Positions 23,248 through 34,267 of a stretch of 64,000 bases of DNA are shown here, one piece after another. Position 1 is the first letter of the stretch; each line of letters starts with the position of its first letter. The notes below the pieces were generated by a model. The model had not been told where the DNA came from. It ran no database searches and was given only the letters and a program-made list of their open reading frames with translations. The DNA comes from Lomentospora prolificans (lineage: Eukaryota; Ascomycota; Sordariomycetes; Microascales; Microascaceae), in the NCBI GenBank assembly GCA_029532625.1, contig JARFXM010000007.1:1054001-1118000 (forward strand), given 5' to 3'. The position numbers and the translations under genes were made by a program.

Positions 23248-23764
23248 ATGGATCGGAGCAGCCTGGACGGCCCGCGACCTTGCAAGCTGGGTGCACGAGA
23301 CCAAGGACAATCCAGGTTTTGTGAATGGCTTCGTAACTCTAGATAGTCGACGTGCCAATAAAGATAGTTGCAGAAACAGTCTCGATACAGATGTATCTGA
23401 GTGTTGATGTATATCCGTAACCGGTTTCAACTAATATTCGTCTAATGATGTGGGAATCTTCCACTATATTAATCTTCCGAACAACAAGTTCAAACCGGCA
23501 CAGCATGCCTAGATAGATCTTCAACATGCCGACACCTGTTGTTGTCGGAGAGGCATCGTCGACAATTCGTAGGAAGAGACAGCACACACTCGGTAAGTGA
23601 GGATTCGCATCATGCCCGTTATGCATAGCACGTTTCTAACCTCGATACCAACAACTAATATAACCTTAGTCGCTAATTCGCGTGGCTAACAACTTTTCGA
23701 AGTGTAATACCAACTTCCAGACTCGAGCACCTGGAGGCACACACAACTCTGAAGTCTGATCACC

Positions 23765-24294
23765 TTAGTCATAAATGAGGCCAGCCAAGTGGTCTACATT
23801 TTTCGGCACCAGCATTAGATGAGCGGGAACTCTACGGGGATCGATTTTTGGTAGAGCCCGACTCACAGGAAATGGCTTAAGAGCACCACTTGGATACCCG
23901 TTATTACGTGCATCATGATCCTCTGGCGAAGCTCCCTCGCCGTCTCCAACTCGAAGAAAGCCCATCGTAACTTGGGGCAGTCGGGCTTTGCCCCTACTAC
24001 CAAGGACCGTCATCGAAGCGGGCTGTCGTACGTCTTTTTGATTTCCTACATATAACGGAGGGTCGGCCGCCAAATATTATCGCAGTGTTTGAAGAGATTT
24101 GCCCATTTGGCGGAGTCAAGTGACAAGTTTTTCCGATCCTTAAGAAGCTGTAGAGCCACGAATAGATTGCTCATGAACGATAAGGTCTCTCGATGGGGCA
24201 AGGCAGCGCCGCCGCGGCCCTTGAGCACACCGCGGGCGTGGTTGATGAGTTCTACCCCTCTAACGATGTCGCCCATAGACCAGCCGCAGCTCAT
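23765..24294 (-). pseudogene. Remnant resembling the N-terminal domain of fungal STAND proteins
   Basis: The - strand frame starting at 24294 reads 'MSCGWSMGDIVRGVELI', then 'SFMSNLFVALQLLKD'. This resembles the helical N-terminal domain placed ahead of NACHT/STAND modules and related fungal regulators, which typically begins 'GFSVGDI...' followed by 'FL.SL..TL..L'. After a stop, a second frame (24073-23765) carries 'DVRQPASMTVLGSRGKAR', which may match the following helix of the same domain. No NACHT, ankyrin or WD part follows, and there are stops between the pieces. It is best read as a decayed fragment. The family match is tentative. Confidence 0.35.
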
Positions 24295-24589
24295 CTTTCC
24301 AATGCGCCCAACTCATACATCGGAGTCGGCAACGATATCGTTTGAAGACTGATACCAGTCTGAGGATGACGGCACTTGATGAAATATCTTATCTCAAGGC
24401 TCCCGTCCACCGCCGTCGTTGGTGTGGCTGTGGCCAAGAAGATCAACACTTGGTCAGATTAATAGCTCTCGCTCACCTAACCATGCAGTCTGCACGCTCC
24501 TAAAATATACGTTCCTACTGTGGTGAATCACTCAGCGAGTACTTCATCTATCTGAGATGTTTCTAACTGATTAATATTTGTATATTATC

Positions 24590-24610
24590 TTTTTTTTTTT
24601 TTTTTTTTTT
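24590..24610. repeat. Poly-T run
   Basis: Twenty-one consecutive T bases lie about 170 bp upstream of the tRNA-His gene. Confidence 0.9.
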
Positions 24611-24782
24611 AGCTATTCTATTCAAGTGTATAACTGTGACTAGCCTAGAATCTGTATTACTAGATATGCCCGCTGCATTATCGGAAGTCCCGAAGTCGCC
24701 AAAGGTGCTAGTGCAGTGACCCACCGCAATATAGGCAATTTTAGGGCGGCCGGTCGACAACAGCTATAGAGCGAAGAAAAAA

Positions 24783-24854
24783 GCTCAAGTCGTATAGTGG
24801 TTAGTACGTCACGTTGTGGCCGTGAAAACGGAGGTTCGATTCCTCCCTTGGGCA
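24783..24854 (+). tRNA. tRNA-His (anticodon GTG)
   Basis: A full cloverleaf can be drawn. The acceptor stem is gctcaag/cttgggc with discriminator A. The D arm has the 'tagtggttagta' core. The anticodon stem tcacg/cgtga holds the loop ttGTGgc. The T arm is ggagg-ttcgatt-cctcc. There is no intron. A histidine tRNA would receive its extra 5' G after transcription. The gene stands alone between the STAND-like remnant and the transporter. Confidence 0.95.
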
Positions 24855-24865
24855 ACAATTATTTC

Positions 24866-24877
24866 TTTTTTTCTTTT
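24866..24877 (+). terminator. RNA polymerase III terminator for tRNA-His
   Basis: T-rich sequence with a run of seven T starts about 12 bases after the tRNA 3' end, the usual stop signal for RNA polymerase III. Confidence 0.75.
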
Positions 24878-25560
24878 TGGCCTTTCTGCAAAACCACCCA
24901 GTCTGTTCCGTCGATAAAAACTCTACATTACCTTACATTTCTCGGAGAGCAAGCTAGAATCTTTCGTTAATTCCCTTCATTTGATTCATCACATTACCTG
25001 TCTCCGATGACTCAGATCCGGTCGGCATGAGCTCTCGTGTCGTTCAACAATACACTGGGAGAAAGCTGGCTTTGATCAAGCACGTGGTTGAAAAAATCTT
25101 GGTTGCCAGGCATCATCAGAGCGCCCTGTTTGCAGTGGCGCCGGCGCTAAAGGTAGTGAAGGCTATGCTGGCTGAAGGCGCGCGGGCGCGGGCTTTTACA
25201 AGGTTGGTGATGGCTGGCCACACCGCGCGCCAGCTGGCGAATTGAGATGGGGGCAACCACCGGTGCCCGAGGAGCAGGGTCACGTTTCACTTGTCTGATG
25301 TCTGATGCGAGGGATCCATGGCTTCTCCCCGTCTACATTCTAATATTCTATTCTAAACGCCTCTAAAAATTACCCGGCACCGTTTCTAACTCCCAGTCTA
25401 TAACGAAATTTAATGGAGCTACCAGACGCCAAGCACATGAGTAGCAACAGCAAATCAGAGGGGCGAGGGTCTTGCCCATGCAGCGAACAACCACATGCCT
25501 AAATGCAAAAAAAAGAAGCTTCATGAATCATCAAAGTCCGCGTCTGAACGGCTCCGTCCC
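24878..25560. other. Short intergenic region with a weak 72-codon frame
   Basis: A + strand frame at 25027-25245 starts with ATG and would give 'MSSRVVQQYTGRKLALIKHVV...', an Ala-rich helix with no recognised family. It may be chance or a scrap. The palindrome GCCAGCTGGC lies at 25229-25238. The rest is the 3' flank of the transporter gene. Confidence 0.4.
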
Positions 25561-27375
25561 TTAACCGGTCTTCTGCTCGTGGGAAACCGACGACGGTTCA
25601 GACTCGGCAGCCGCACGAGCCTGCGCAGCCAACTCCTGCAGCCTGTGCTCCTCGGCGAGTTTCGCCTTCTCCTCCAACGTCAAATCGCTCTTCGCATTCC
25701 CAATATCCATGAACGCGAAAATACACAGAGCTACGCCCGACAGTCCGACGGCGATCCAAAAGCCCACCTTGTAGCTCAACCGCAAGCCCTCGTCGCTATG
25801 CTCGCCGACGCCAATGTCGGCGATGCCGAGGAAGAAGCTGATACCCAGGAAGACGACGCTGTTGATGACGGCACCGGCGAGACCCTGGTACCTGGCGGGG
25901 AGGTTCGTGGTGATGAAGACATTGGTGACGGTGTAGGTAATGTCAATACCGATCGTGCAGCAAATCATAGAGGGGAATACGTAGGGCCAGTAGCCCACGC
26001 CTTCGGGCATGATTGCGAACAGGAGTGAGCACATGGTGAGGCCCGCGCCTGCGAGGATGAGGAGGATACGGCCAGGAAGAAGGTGGAGGGTAAAGCCTGC
26101 CGACATTCCGATGATTAGGCCGCCGAGAACCATGGGGATGTACCAGACGGCGGTGGTCATGGGCGACTGATGCATGACCAGCTCAATGCTACAGGGAGCT
26201 GTTATTAGCCACTGGCTGATGGAAGTAATAGTTCACGGCATGTTCAGATGGCGACACTTACTAGAAGCTCGAGTACAGCAGGAAGACGCCAAAGGAGCCG
26301 TACGAAAGGAAGAGGGCAAAGACGAGGGGCTTCATATACTTTGCCGAGAAGAGGGCACCCGGCAAGAGAGGATTCTTCGCGACCCAGCCTTGGGTATACA
26401 CAGCGACACCAAGAAGGACGACGCCGACGACGAAGGTGGCGATAATATGCGGCGACGCCCACCCATCCGGCGCAGACGAACTATCCGTCAGCGCATAAAC
26501 GAAGAGGACAAGGCCGGGAACAATGGTGAACGTGCCCAGCCAATCCATCTTGGTGTCGGCCGCACCCTCATCGCGCTTGTCTTTCGGCAGGGTGAGAATG
26601 GACACGACGGAGAGGACGCCAAGCAGGATGGCGCCGATCCAAAAGTACCATCTCCAGTCGAGGTACTGGCCGGCCGCTCCGCCGACAAGGATGCCGAAGA
26701 AGAAACCGATCGGGGCGAAGGCGCCGTAGAAACCAAAGACGAGGTTTTTCCTAGGACCCGGTCGGTAATACTTGCCGAGGAGCATGATGCCGGCGGGGAG
26801 GCAGGCGGCGCATCCGATACCCTGCATGGCGCGGAAGACGACAAGTTGGATGTAGGTCTTGCTGAAGCCTGCGATGAGGGACCAGATGAAGAACCATATT
26901 ATGCCGCCGTTAAAGATGAGATGGCCGCCGTACATGTCACCTACACGGCCGAGCGGTAACAGACATGCGGCGGTGACCAGTGAGAACACGCTGGAAGGCC
27001 ATGTTTGCGAGTTCTTGGGTATATCCAGAGCGATTGACAATGGCGGAAGAACAATATGGAATCCGCTCACGTAGTATTCCTACAGCCGAGTGTTAAGTGG
27101 CTTCGATAAATAGCTTCGTGTCGATCGGGCATACGTACAGCCATGAACATAGATCCTAGCAAGGAGAAGCAAAAGCCGACCTCGGCCCACCTAGTCTTGA
27201 AGATGGCGGGTCTTTGGCGGCCGAGGACCTCTACATCAATTTCAACGGGCTGGCTCTCGCAGTTTCCCTCAGACGGGGGCGTGTGGATGGCAACTGGAGT
27301 CTCTGAGAGCGAGAGGGAGGCGGGAACGTGAGCCATCATTGCGGAAACCCCACGTTCATCGTTCAATGTGCTCAT
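25561..27375 (-). CDS. MFS transporter of the DHA2 (14-span) family, ATR1-like
   Basis: There are three exons, 27375-27139, 27079-26262 and 26188-25561. The introns (59 and 73 bp) start gtacgt and gtaagt and end tag. The product is 560 residues. A polar N-terminal tail of about 65 residues is followed by many hydrophobic spans. 'GRVGDMYGGHLIFNGG' after span 2 is the MFS loop motif. 'FRAMQGIGCAACLPAGIMLL' and 'KYYRPGPRKNLVFGFYGAFAP' fit the DHA2 drug:H+ antiporters related to yeast ATR1. The C-terminal tail is charged and Ala/Glu-rich. It is expected in the plasma membrane, exporting small toxic compounds or metabolites; the substrate cannot be told. It does not look like a quinate permease, which belongs to the sugar-porter group, so it does not fill the gap in the quinate cluster. 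Confidence 0.93.
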
Positions 27376-29828
27376 TGATGCCTGTGGGTACGATAAGATG
27401 GAAGAGGGCCACGGTCAGATAAAGTGCACGATAAGGAAAAGCCCACCAGATACGCTCCAAGCAAGGAAAAGTAAAAATAAAAATAAAAATACAATAAAAA
27501 AACTACAGTCCCAGGAACAGGACAAGCCAGCCAAACAATGGGTATAAAAAAAAAGTTGAGGCAATCGATTACAAATGAGAATCGACCAGACCTTCGCATG
27601 GTTTCCGCCAGGCCCTAAACCTTATTCGGACAGGACGGTCCGGCGCGCGTCCGCGGACCCCGTAAGCAGAGGCCAGGCCAGCCATCGACGAATTGACGGT
27701 GGAACAGGACGGTGGGGTATAGGATCGGAGATTCTAAGTCCAATCTCTGGGGCATTTGCTCTCGTTGAGAGAGGGTGGAACATCGATGGCAGCGGAGCCT
27801 GGCTTTCCATTAAATGCAGCTGCGCAATCAGTGCAGAAAGTTGGCAGAATTTGGAGTGTTCAAGCCTGCCCCTACCAGCTGGCCAGGCGGTCTGACAGCC
27901 GCCACGACTGGACTCAGCATTCATTGATCGTTCAAAACTCTAAGATCTCAACAACTGGCTGGCCCACCCAGTCGGTTGGCGCCTGCTATCCAAGGGCACT
28001 TCCTCGCCCCGTCCCCGCCCATCTGCAAGGACTTTCTTGCACGGCACCAGCATATACCTACTTCACTGTCAAATCACTATGTTCTAAAGTGGCGAGCATC
28101 CACTGAGCCCTTGACTCATAAAAAAGGCACTCGCAGCGCACTCCGCTCAACAGACAAATCCTTGTTTTCTCCGGCGCGCGGTGAGAACCTCATCAAGCCA
28201 GAAGTCAATAGCCCTTCACCGAAAAGTTTTCCAAAGGCGCCGCTCCTTGGAACTCGCGGGGTCCGCGGCCTCCATGTTTGTCCCACAATAACCATAAAGG
28301 ATGCTCCGCTCTTTCTCTCGGTCTTTCCCTCGTCGGTGGACCGAGCATCTGACTGCGGAGCACGGAGCCGGTCCAGCCGTGATGAGGTAGTGCTGTTACC
28401 GATAACGCCCCCGGCTGCAATGGTGGCGTCACCACCCGGGCGGCCTGTCTGCTAATAATACATTTGGCGGGTGATTACAAAACATGTTCGCCAGCTTCGA
28501 GTAAAGAGTCAGGTGCCACCTGCGCTTTCGAGCAGGGATCGGCTCCGTTCCTGAGCCAGCGGTCCTCGAGGCGTCGAATACGTGCATGAGTGACAGTAGC
28601 GTGGAAAGCACTGAAAGGCAGCTGGCCAGCTGGCGAGCGAGTCGGCCAGTCCAGCGTACGCCCTGGCCAGCAAGAAACAATTTCCCGAGGGCTTGCGCAG
28701 CCGCCCAAAATTTTCCTCGTTGAACCTGGCCTGTTGGAGCCGTCTGATAAACAACGGCACAGCCAGCACCCACAGGCCGGTCAGGCCGTCTGGCCCATCC
28801 CACTTTCCAGGCTGTCAGTTAGATTTCACAGCATAATATTCCCTGGGGCGCTGGCCTACCGTGAGTCGCACGCTTCGCTCCAGTTGCCACTTGATGATTT
28901 AGCCCTGCACGATACCTTGGGGCCAGCCGGGTGGGTGCATCACGCAATTTTGAAAGGCCATCACAGATCGAAATGCGTGCTTGGAATCTAAGCACTGTAC
29001 TGCAGAATTCTGGCTTCATTCGTCACATCTAACCATCTCATATTTACCGCCTTAGAGACCATCTGCCAAATATCCTCGTTTGACCCAACACACGCCCACA
29101 TCAAGGCACATCAAATCTGAACTGCCAGGCTCCGCAGCCTCAGATAGGAAGTCGCTTTCCCGATTCGCCTCCCAACAATCGGGTAATAACCAACGGACAA
29201 TGCCACGGTCACCCAAAAGCAGGCGGCTTAAAGACCGGCGCCCTGTCAGGAATCCCGTCCTGCAAGGTGCCCTAGGAGCAGATCCTCCCAACAGTCGATC
29301 AATGCCAACACGCACGTTCTTATCACCGCGCATAAGACACTAGCCCCAATCTACTCGGCTCGCCTGTACGCACAGCATCCCACCAGCCAGCTGGCTAATA
29401 AGTCATTGGATGTATTACCGGTCAGGGCGGTTACTGGTCGCATTTCCCACCAAATCGACGCCGACTTGAGGGAGCAAGCGCTTCCAGAACTACACGCACA
29501 GTACATGAGCTAGTAGAGACACACTCCGGTCACACGAGAAAGCCCCTGAAACTCTGCATAGTATTGACAGCTTAATTTCTTTGATTGCGTGCGTGCGGGT
29601 ATCAACTATATCATACACTATTGGAATAGCAGCTCCTCCATCAGATTAGCGCTCTAAATGCCCCTATTCCAGGCTTCATTCAGCCTGGCCTTTTAATGCT
29701 TTCACTCCTATTAGCGCCTGTGGAGGCGTGAAGTCCTCCTCTACTGAATTAGCGCCAGTATCTTTGTTATGTACATGTGTAAGATGCTTATGGACAGCGG
29801 TAAACTGGGTATCGAATGAGTCGCGAAA

Positions 29829-29860
<32 letters not shown>

Positions 29861-29874
29861 AGAAAATAAAGGCT
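27376..29874. other. Intergenic region, no gene seen
   Basis: The stretch begins with the upstream flank of the transporter, including an (AAAAT)n-like tract near 27472-27500. It continues as G+C-moderate sequence with several short palindromes built on CCAGCTGG (28625-28634, 29385-29396). A GA microsatellite lies at the right end. The frames present have no recognised features. Confidence 0.45.
29834..29862. repeat. GA dinucleotide microsatellite
   Basis: About 14 tandem GA units, directly downstream of the stop of the cysteine-rich membrane protein gene. Confidence 0.9.
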
Positions 29875-31112
29875 CTAGACAAAGTTCCCGGAGCGATCCG
29901 AGATGTTGCTCTTGCGCCCAGGGATGTTCGCGACGTAGGCAGGATGCACAGGCACCGAACTGGTAGTGTTCATGCCAGAGACATCTGTCCAGGAGAGGGT
30001 AGCGGTGCTGCAGAACTTGGGGTCCACCGTCCACGCGCTCTGGAAGCTGCTCACAGTCGAGTACGACGATGGAGAGGCACCCTCATCTGGCTTCTGCGGC
30101 AAGGCCTCGGTCATGATGGGGTAAGGGTTTGTGGGCGGGGGCATCTGCTGCTGGAGACGAGGAGTCGCATCCGGAGCACTCAGGCGCCGTCGGGTGAAGT
30201 AGACCAAGAAGAGGATCGCTGCAAGAGCACCAGTGCCCGCGACAGATGCAATGATGGCGATCTTTTGGGTCTGGGTGAGGCCAGCCTCACCTGTGCTCTC
30301 AATGGCGGGAGCAACGGGAGCTTCCGTCTCTTGATCCTCGTCCTCGATACCTCCGGGGACAACGATATCGACACCGTCAGCTGAGAAGAGGCTGCTTCGG
30401 ACGATGAGCGATCCTGGTTTTGGCTTGTAAACACAGGCAGCGGTAACGACGTTCAAGACTATAGCAAGTTAGCGCTTTTTTTTTCCTTTTTCCCTTCACG
30501 AAAGAGCTTGGTAACAACCATACAATTGAGAAGATACATCTCGTTCTTGTTGCTCTCGAGGCAGCTGGTACAAGTCGACAGGCTTGACGATGAGAATCCA
30601 TCATCAGAGGCATCGCAGTACTTGTATCCTCCGTTATCCTCTTCAGACTCATGGGCAAAAAGAGCCTTCTGGAGAGGCGAGCACTTAGTGTCCGGAGCAC
30701 ACGTCTGCTCAGCTTCGCCTTCGGCAGGAGGCACCTCAAAGAGACAGGTCCCCAAGGTGACGCGAAGATTGTCTAAATTACTCGCTAGTTAGCACCGCGC
30801 CCAAAGGTAAACTCTCTTCAGCATTCGATAGCACTCACAAAGGAGCCATTGCTGGTCTGTCTCGGAAGCGTTGACGTGGGTGCTAGACTCCAAACAAGTG
30901 AAGCAAGCCTTCATCCGCGCACCAGCAGCGGTCGATCGGATAGACTCGTCGCCGCATACGATTTGAGACGAATTTCCAGTAGCCTCTGGAGACGTCGGGA
31001 CATCGCAGATGGTCTCGCAAGGCGATCCAGGCGCGACTTGGAAGCCGAGAACAGAGTGATAACTCGCGATAGCGAGCAACGCAGTGACAACGCGCACGAA
31101 TTGAAGCATCAT
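29875..31112 (-). CDS. Cysteine-rich single-pass membrane protein with two repeated extracellular modules
   Basis: The exons on the - strand are 31112-30839, 30772-30524 and 30458-29875. The introns (66 and 65 bp) begin gtgagt and gtatgg and end tag. The product is 368 residues. The Met at 31112 starts a signal peptide (MMLQFVRVVTALLAIASYHS); an in-frame Met 10 codons earlier (31142) is also possible. The ectodomain has two similar modules, each with early Cys, a 'C.(T/S)C.ES' motif (ACFTCLES and CTSCLESN), a spacer, then Leu-rich sequence ending in Cys. One membrane span follows (KIAIIASVAGTGALAAILFLVYF), then basic 'TRRR' and a Pro/Ser-rich cytoplasmic tail. Type I topology is likely. This plan recurs in Sordariomycete surface proteins, but the function is not known to me. 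A sensor or wall-anchoring role would be inference. Confidence 0.85.
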
Positions 31113-32217
31113 GTTGACCAATTCTTGGATGATTGGCGTCAAAGGTCAAGGAACCGTTTCAAGAACCGCGAATGGAGTAGGGCGAGTATTATGGACAGTG
31201 ATTACGGCCTTGTAATAGCGCGGGTACTCGACAGAATCGCAGCCAGCACGATTTGGGGGATTTGCAAGCGGGTCGCTTGGCCTCTAAAGAGGTCGCAGAT
31301 GGAGGTCGGGAGAACAGGCCAGGTCGAGCAAGGCGAAAGGAAAAACTCGTGAGAATCCAAGAGTAACCTTGGTCGCCCGCCCGCCCAGCGGCCGGCGATG
31401 GCTCTTTTTTTAATCGTCTCTGACGGCCGACATACCGGCCACTTCTCTCCAATTGACCCATGCCCGTCGTGGCGCCAAATATCACCTCTGGTCGTCCGAG
31501 AAGGGAATAGCCAGCGAGACCCCGACCTCGCAATGGGCGGGTTTGTGGACCCTGGCGGTGACGGGTGTAAAATTGATGATATTAATAGAAGCGACGGGAC
31601 TCGAGCTGCAGGGCCAAGATCCTCTTCCTGGTAAGCACCAAAGGCTAACGATCCACGGCCGGGTCGTCACCAGAGATGGGCGCTAACAGAGCCACTGAGA
31701 GGGAATCCTGTGGCCCGCCGTCACCGTCCCCGCATGCAGCCTGCCGCCTCGATCCAATCAGAATGAATGCTACTACTTACTACCTTGGACTTCTTCCGGA
31801 TCTGGCCATTCAATCTCAAGCTCATCTCGTTGAGCACGTCTGTCGTGCACAGACAGACATGTTCGACCCCCGCGCGCCGACAAGGCTCCCCATTCGAATT
31901 CACGCATGCCCTGGGTTGAGGGGACCACTCACCGCTGCATTCTCGTCACGATAGTGCCATTTCATCACCATCATCGTCACCATGGGACCACACTAGATTC
32001 TGGGCACTTTCTGGGCATGCATCGCGCGATAACATTGTAAAAACCGAACCAGAACTAGCTGGAAGATAAGAGAACAGAAAATGTGATCGAAAGAAACGGG
32101 GACCAGTAGAAAATAGCAAATAGCCGTCCGCTCCGTCACCATCGCCATCACAACGCTCGCAACCCCCCGCCTTCGTCCACATAACCACGCCGGGCCACGT
32201 TCACCACCTCTGCCACA
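31113..32217. other. Intergenic region, no gene seen
   Basis: This holds the upstream flank of the cysteine-rich membrane protein gene and the 3' flank of the secreted prepro-protein gene, both on the - strand. No convincing coding frame was recognised. Confidence 0.5.
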
Positions 32218-32907
32218 TCAGAATAGTGCAATCACCGAGCCAATAACGGGGCCCCATTTCTTAATGACATCTACCGCCTTGTTCACAAGATCCGCGATGG
32301 CCGACGCACTAAAGTTGCTCCTCACTTGAACTTGGCATTCCACGTGCTTGTCGCCCTTCTCGATATCCTGCCAGAAGCGCTGAACATCTGCACTATGTTT
32401 TGACTCGTCGACCGTCTTGCTGTGGGACTTGCGTGGCCTGATCTTGCCGAATACCTTGCCCGAACGCTTCAAGGTGTAGGGTCGACCGGCAGCATCCCGC
32501 ACTGCGCATGCGATGGCATATTTGCGTGTCGGAAACCCTCCGTTGTGGAAGTGGGTCAGGAAACGGACCCATCCACTTGAATTGAATTCGATGAGAGTCG
32601 TTCCGGTGAACTTGGAAGAACTAAGATTCCAGTTGAAGTCGTCCCATACGATCTTCCGATTGGCCGCACGTTTTTCGTTGCCACTGACAGCAACCTCATT
32701 TGGGTCGATGGGTTCGGTTCGGTCATCTGGATCCGTGATGTTGGCCGGGGGGACAAAGTCTTCTTCGACAATCACGGCAGGGAGCGCTGAGCCGCCAGCG
32801 GTATCCACAATGGCAATATCGATGCTATTCGGCTCATCTCGGATGTCTAGAGGTGAGGCTACCGCAAGAGTAGCCGAAAACAGGCAAAGAATGGATGAGA
32901 AACGCAT
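32218..32907 (-). CDS. Secreted prepro-protein with Kex2-type site, unknown family
   Basis: A single exon encodes 229 residues. The first 18 form a signal peptide (MRFSSILCLFSATLAVAS). An acidic, Pro- and Val-rich pro-region follows, ending in Lys-Arg at residues 79-80, a typical Kex2-type cleavage site. The mature part of about 149 residues is basic. It has 'IVWDDFNWNLSSSKF' near its start, only two Cys, and 'LKRSGKVFGKIRPRKSHSK' in the middle. The C-terminus (IADLVNKAVDVIKKWGPVIG and a short tail) looks like an amphipathic helix. I do not recognise the family. Secretion and processing follow well from the sequence. Any membrane-binding role of the tail is inference. Confidence 0.85.
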   Translation of the reverse strand: MRFSSILCLFSATLAVASPLDIRDEPNSIDIAIVDTAGGSALPAVIVEEDFVPPANITDPDDRTEPIDPNEVAVSGNEKRAANRKIVWDDFNWNLSSSKFTGTTLIEFNSSGWVRFLTHFHNGGFPTRKYAIACAVRDAAGRPYTLKRSGKVFGKIRPRKSHSKTVDESKHSADVQRFWQDIEKGDKHVECQVQVRSNFSASAIADLVNKAVDVIKKWGPVIGSVIALF

Positions 32908-34267
32908 GGCGTCTATCTTCAGTGGGTGGAGAAAGTGAGAGTGTTTCTAGGTAACGGTGCTTGATGATGAGAAGAGGATATGGCTTTGGATCGTAAGAAA
33001 GTGCCTTGTTTGAGTTCGTGAGAAAAGTCCATCTCTCCTGGGTTCTCTCTTCCCTTTTATAGTCCTTTCATCCCCAGCAATTGCTGAGTTCTGTTTCGAT
33101 CTGTGTCGAGCCAACTCGGGGAGTACAGCATCACAAAGCTTCGGCATCAAGGCAGAACCACTTTCAAGTCGTCAACCGGTTCTCAGCCCCCGCGGAAGCA
33201 TCACAAGCCTACCTCAAGGAACCCCTAGGCCCCCGAAGTTGGCTATTTGTTGATGATCATTGGACATAGCCTTGCCTTGTGGAATGACACTTTTCAGCCG
33301 ACGGAGGTTTGTGAGCAGGAAGAAGCCCAGTGGCCCTTACATTTTGATGAGGATCAAAAGACGTTTATTTAAACCGCCAGGTAGTGCCACGTTAAGATTT
33401 GTAGAGCCGCTCGCCTATTCGTCCTGCTTTGCCCTGCCCGTTCGGAGTTTGGCAGGGCTGGGTCTCGATAACACTCACATTGTCCCCAATTGGACAGGTG
33501 AAAAAGCCTTCGGCCTTTGGCCCTTGATAGCGGAGCTCGACCCCAGGAACGACGCACGCCGTCGGATATAAGAATCGCCAACGCGTGGAGAGGAAGCCAT
33601 CATTCCAACGTCATCCTGATTTCCCAGCTATCCAGTCAGCATGTACGAGCAGGAGACCAAGTTGTTCCGGGAGATAGTCTTCCGGGTTCTTTCCTCCTCT
33701 TTCCCCGTAAAGCATGAGGCTCGGATTAGTGGGCCTCACCCCATAGCACGAAATGGAATTGGCCTTTGCGGGACTCGCATCCGCCGACCCGAATATCGCT
33801 GCCCAGAAATGCAATTGGATCTCGAGCCTTGTGAAGGCCAACTGCAGGCGGCCATGTGTGTAGCCAGAGAGCTGGTCCAGGCTTTCGGTGATGGACGAGG
33901 GAGCCCGGATGGCGATCGCTGTGAACCTGCAATCGCTCTTTCCGCCGGTATCATGGAAGACACCAATCGCTCTTTCCCGTTCAATTGAGCACGTGTGGCA
34001 CTTTCCTCCTCAGGCCAGCATGCACCAATAGCTGCGGCAATGGCGATTGACGAGCACTTGCCGCTATGGCCCCAGGATCAGCACCAAGTCATCCATACCA
34101 TGGACAGTTTCCGACGTTGAATCAAGAGCTCTCCATCACCGGTTGATCCAGTCATGACCAGCAGAATCCCTAATGGAATAGTTCCTATTTCTTTTCGGAG
34201 CAGTAGTCTTGCATTGAAAACAGCTTCCTTAGTTCTTTCCTTTCTTCCCTTATTCATATGTTAAACA
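32908..34267. other. Intergenic region, no gene seen
   Basis: Upstream flanks of the secreted prepro-protein (-) and of the F-box pseudogene (+). Short frames near 33640-33990 on both strands show no family features. Confidence 0.5.

Noticed and set aside
25561..27375. Reading the transporter as the missing quinate permease
   Set aside because: Its motifs fit the DHA2 drug:H+ antiporters, not the sugar-porter family to which qutD/qa-y belong.
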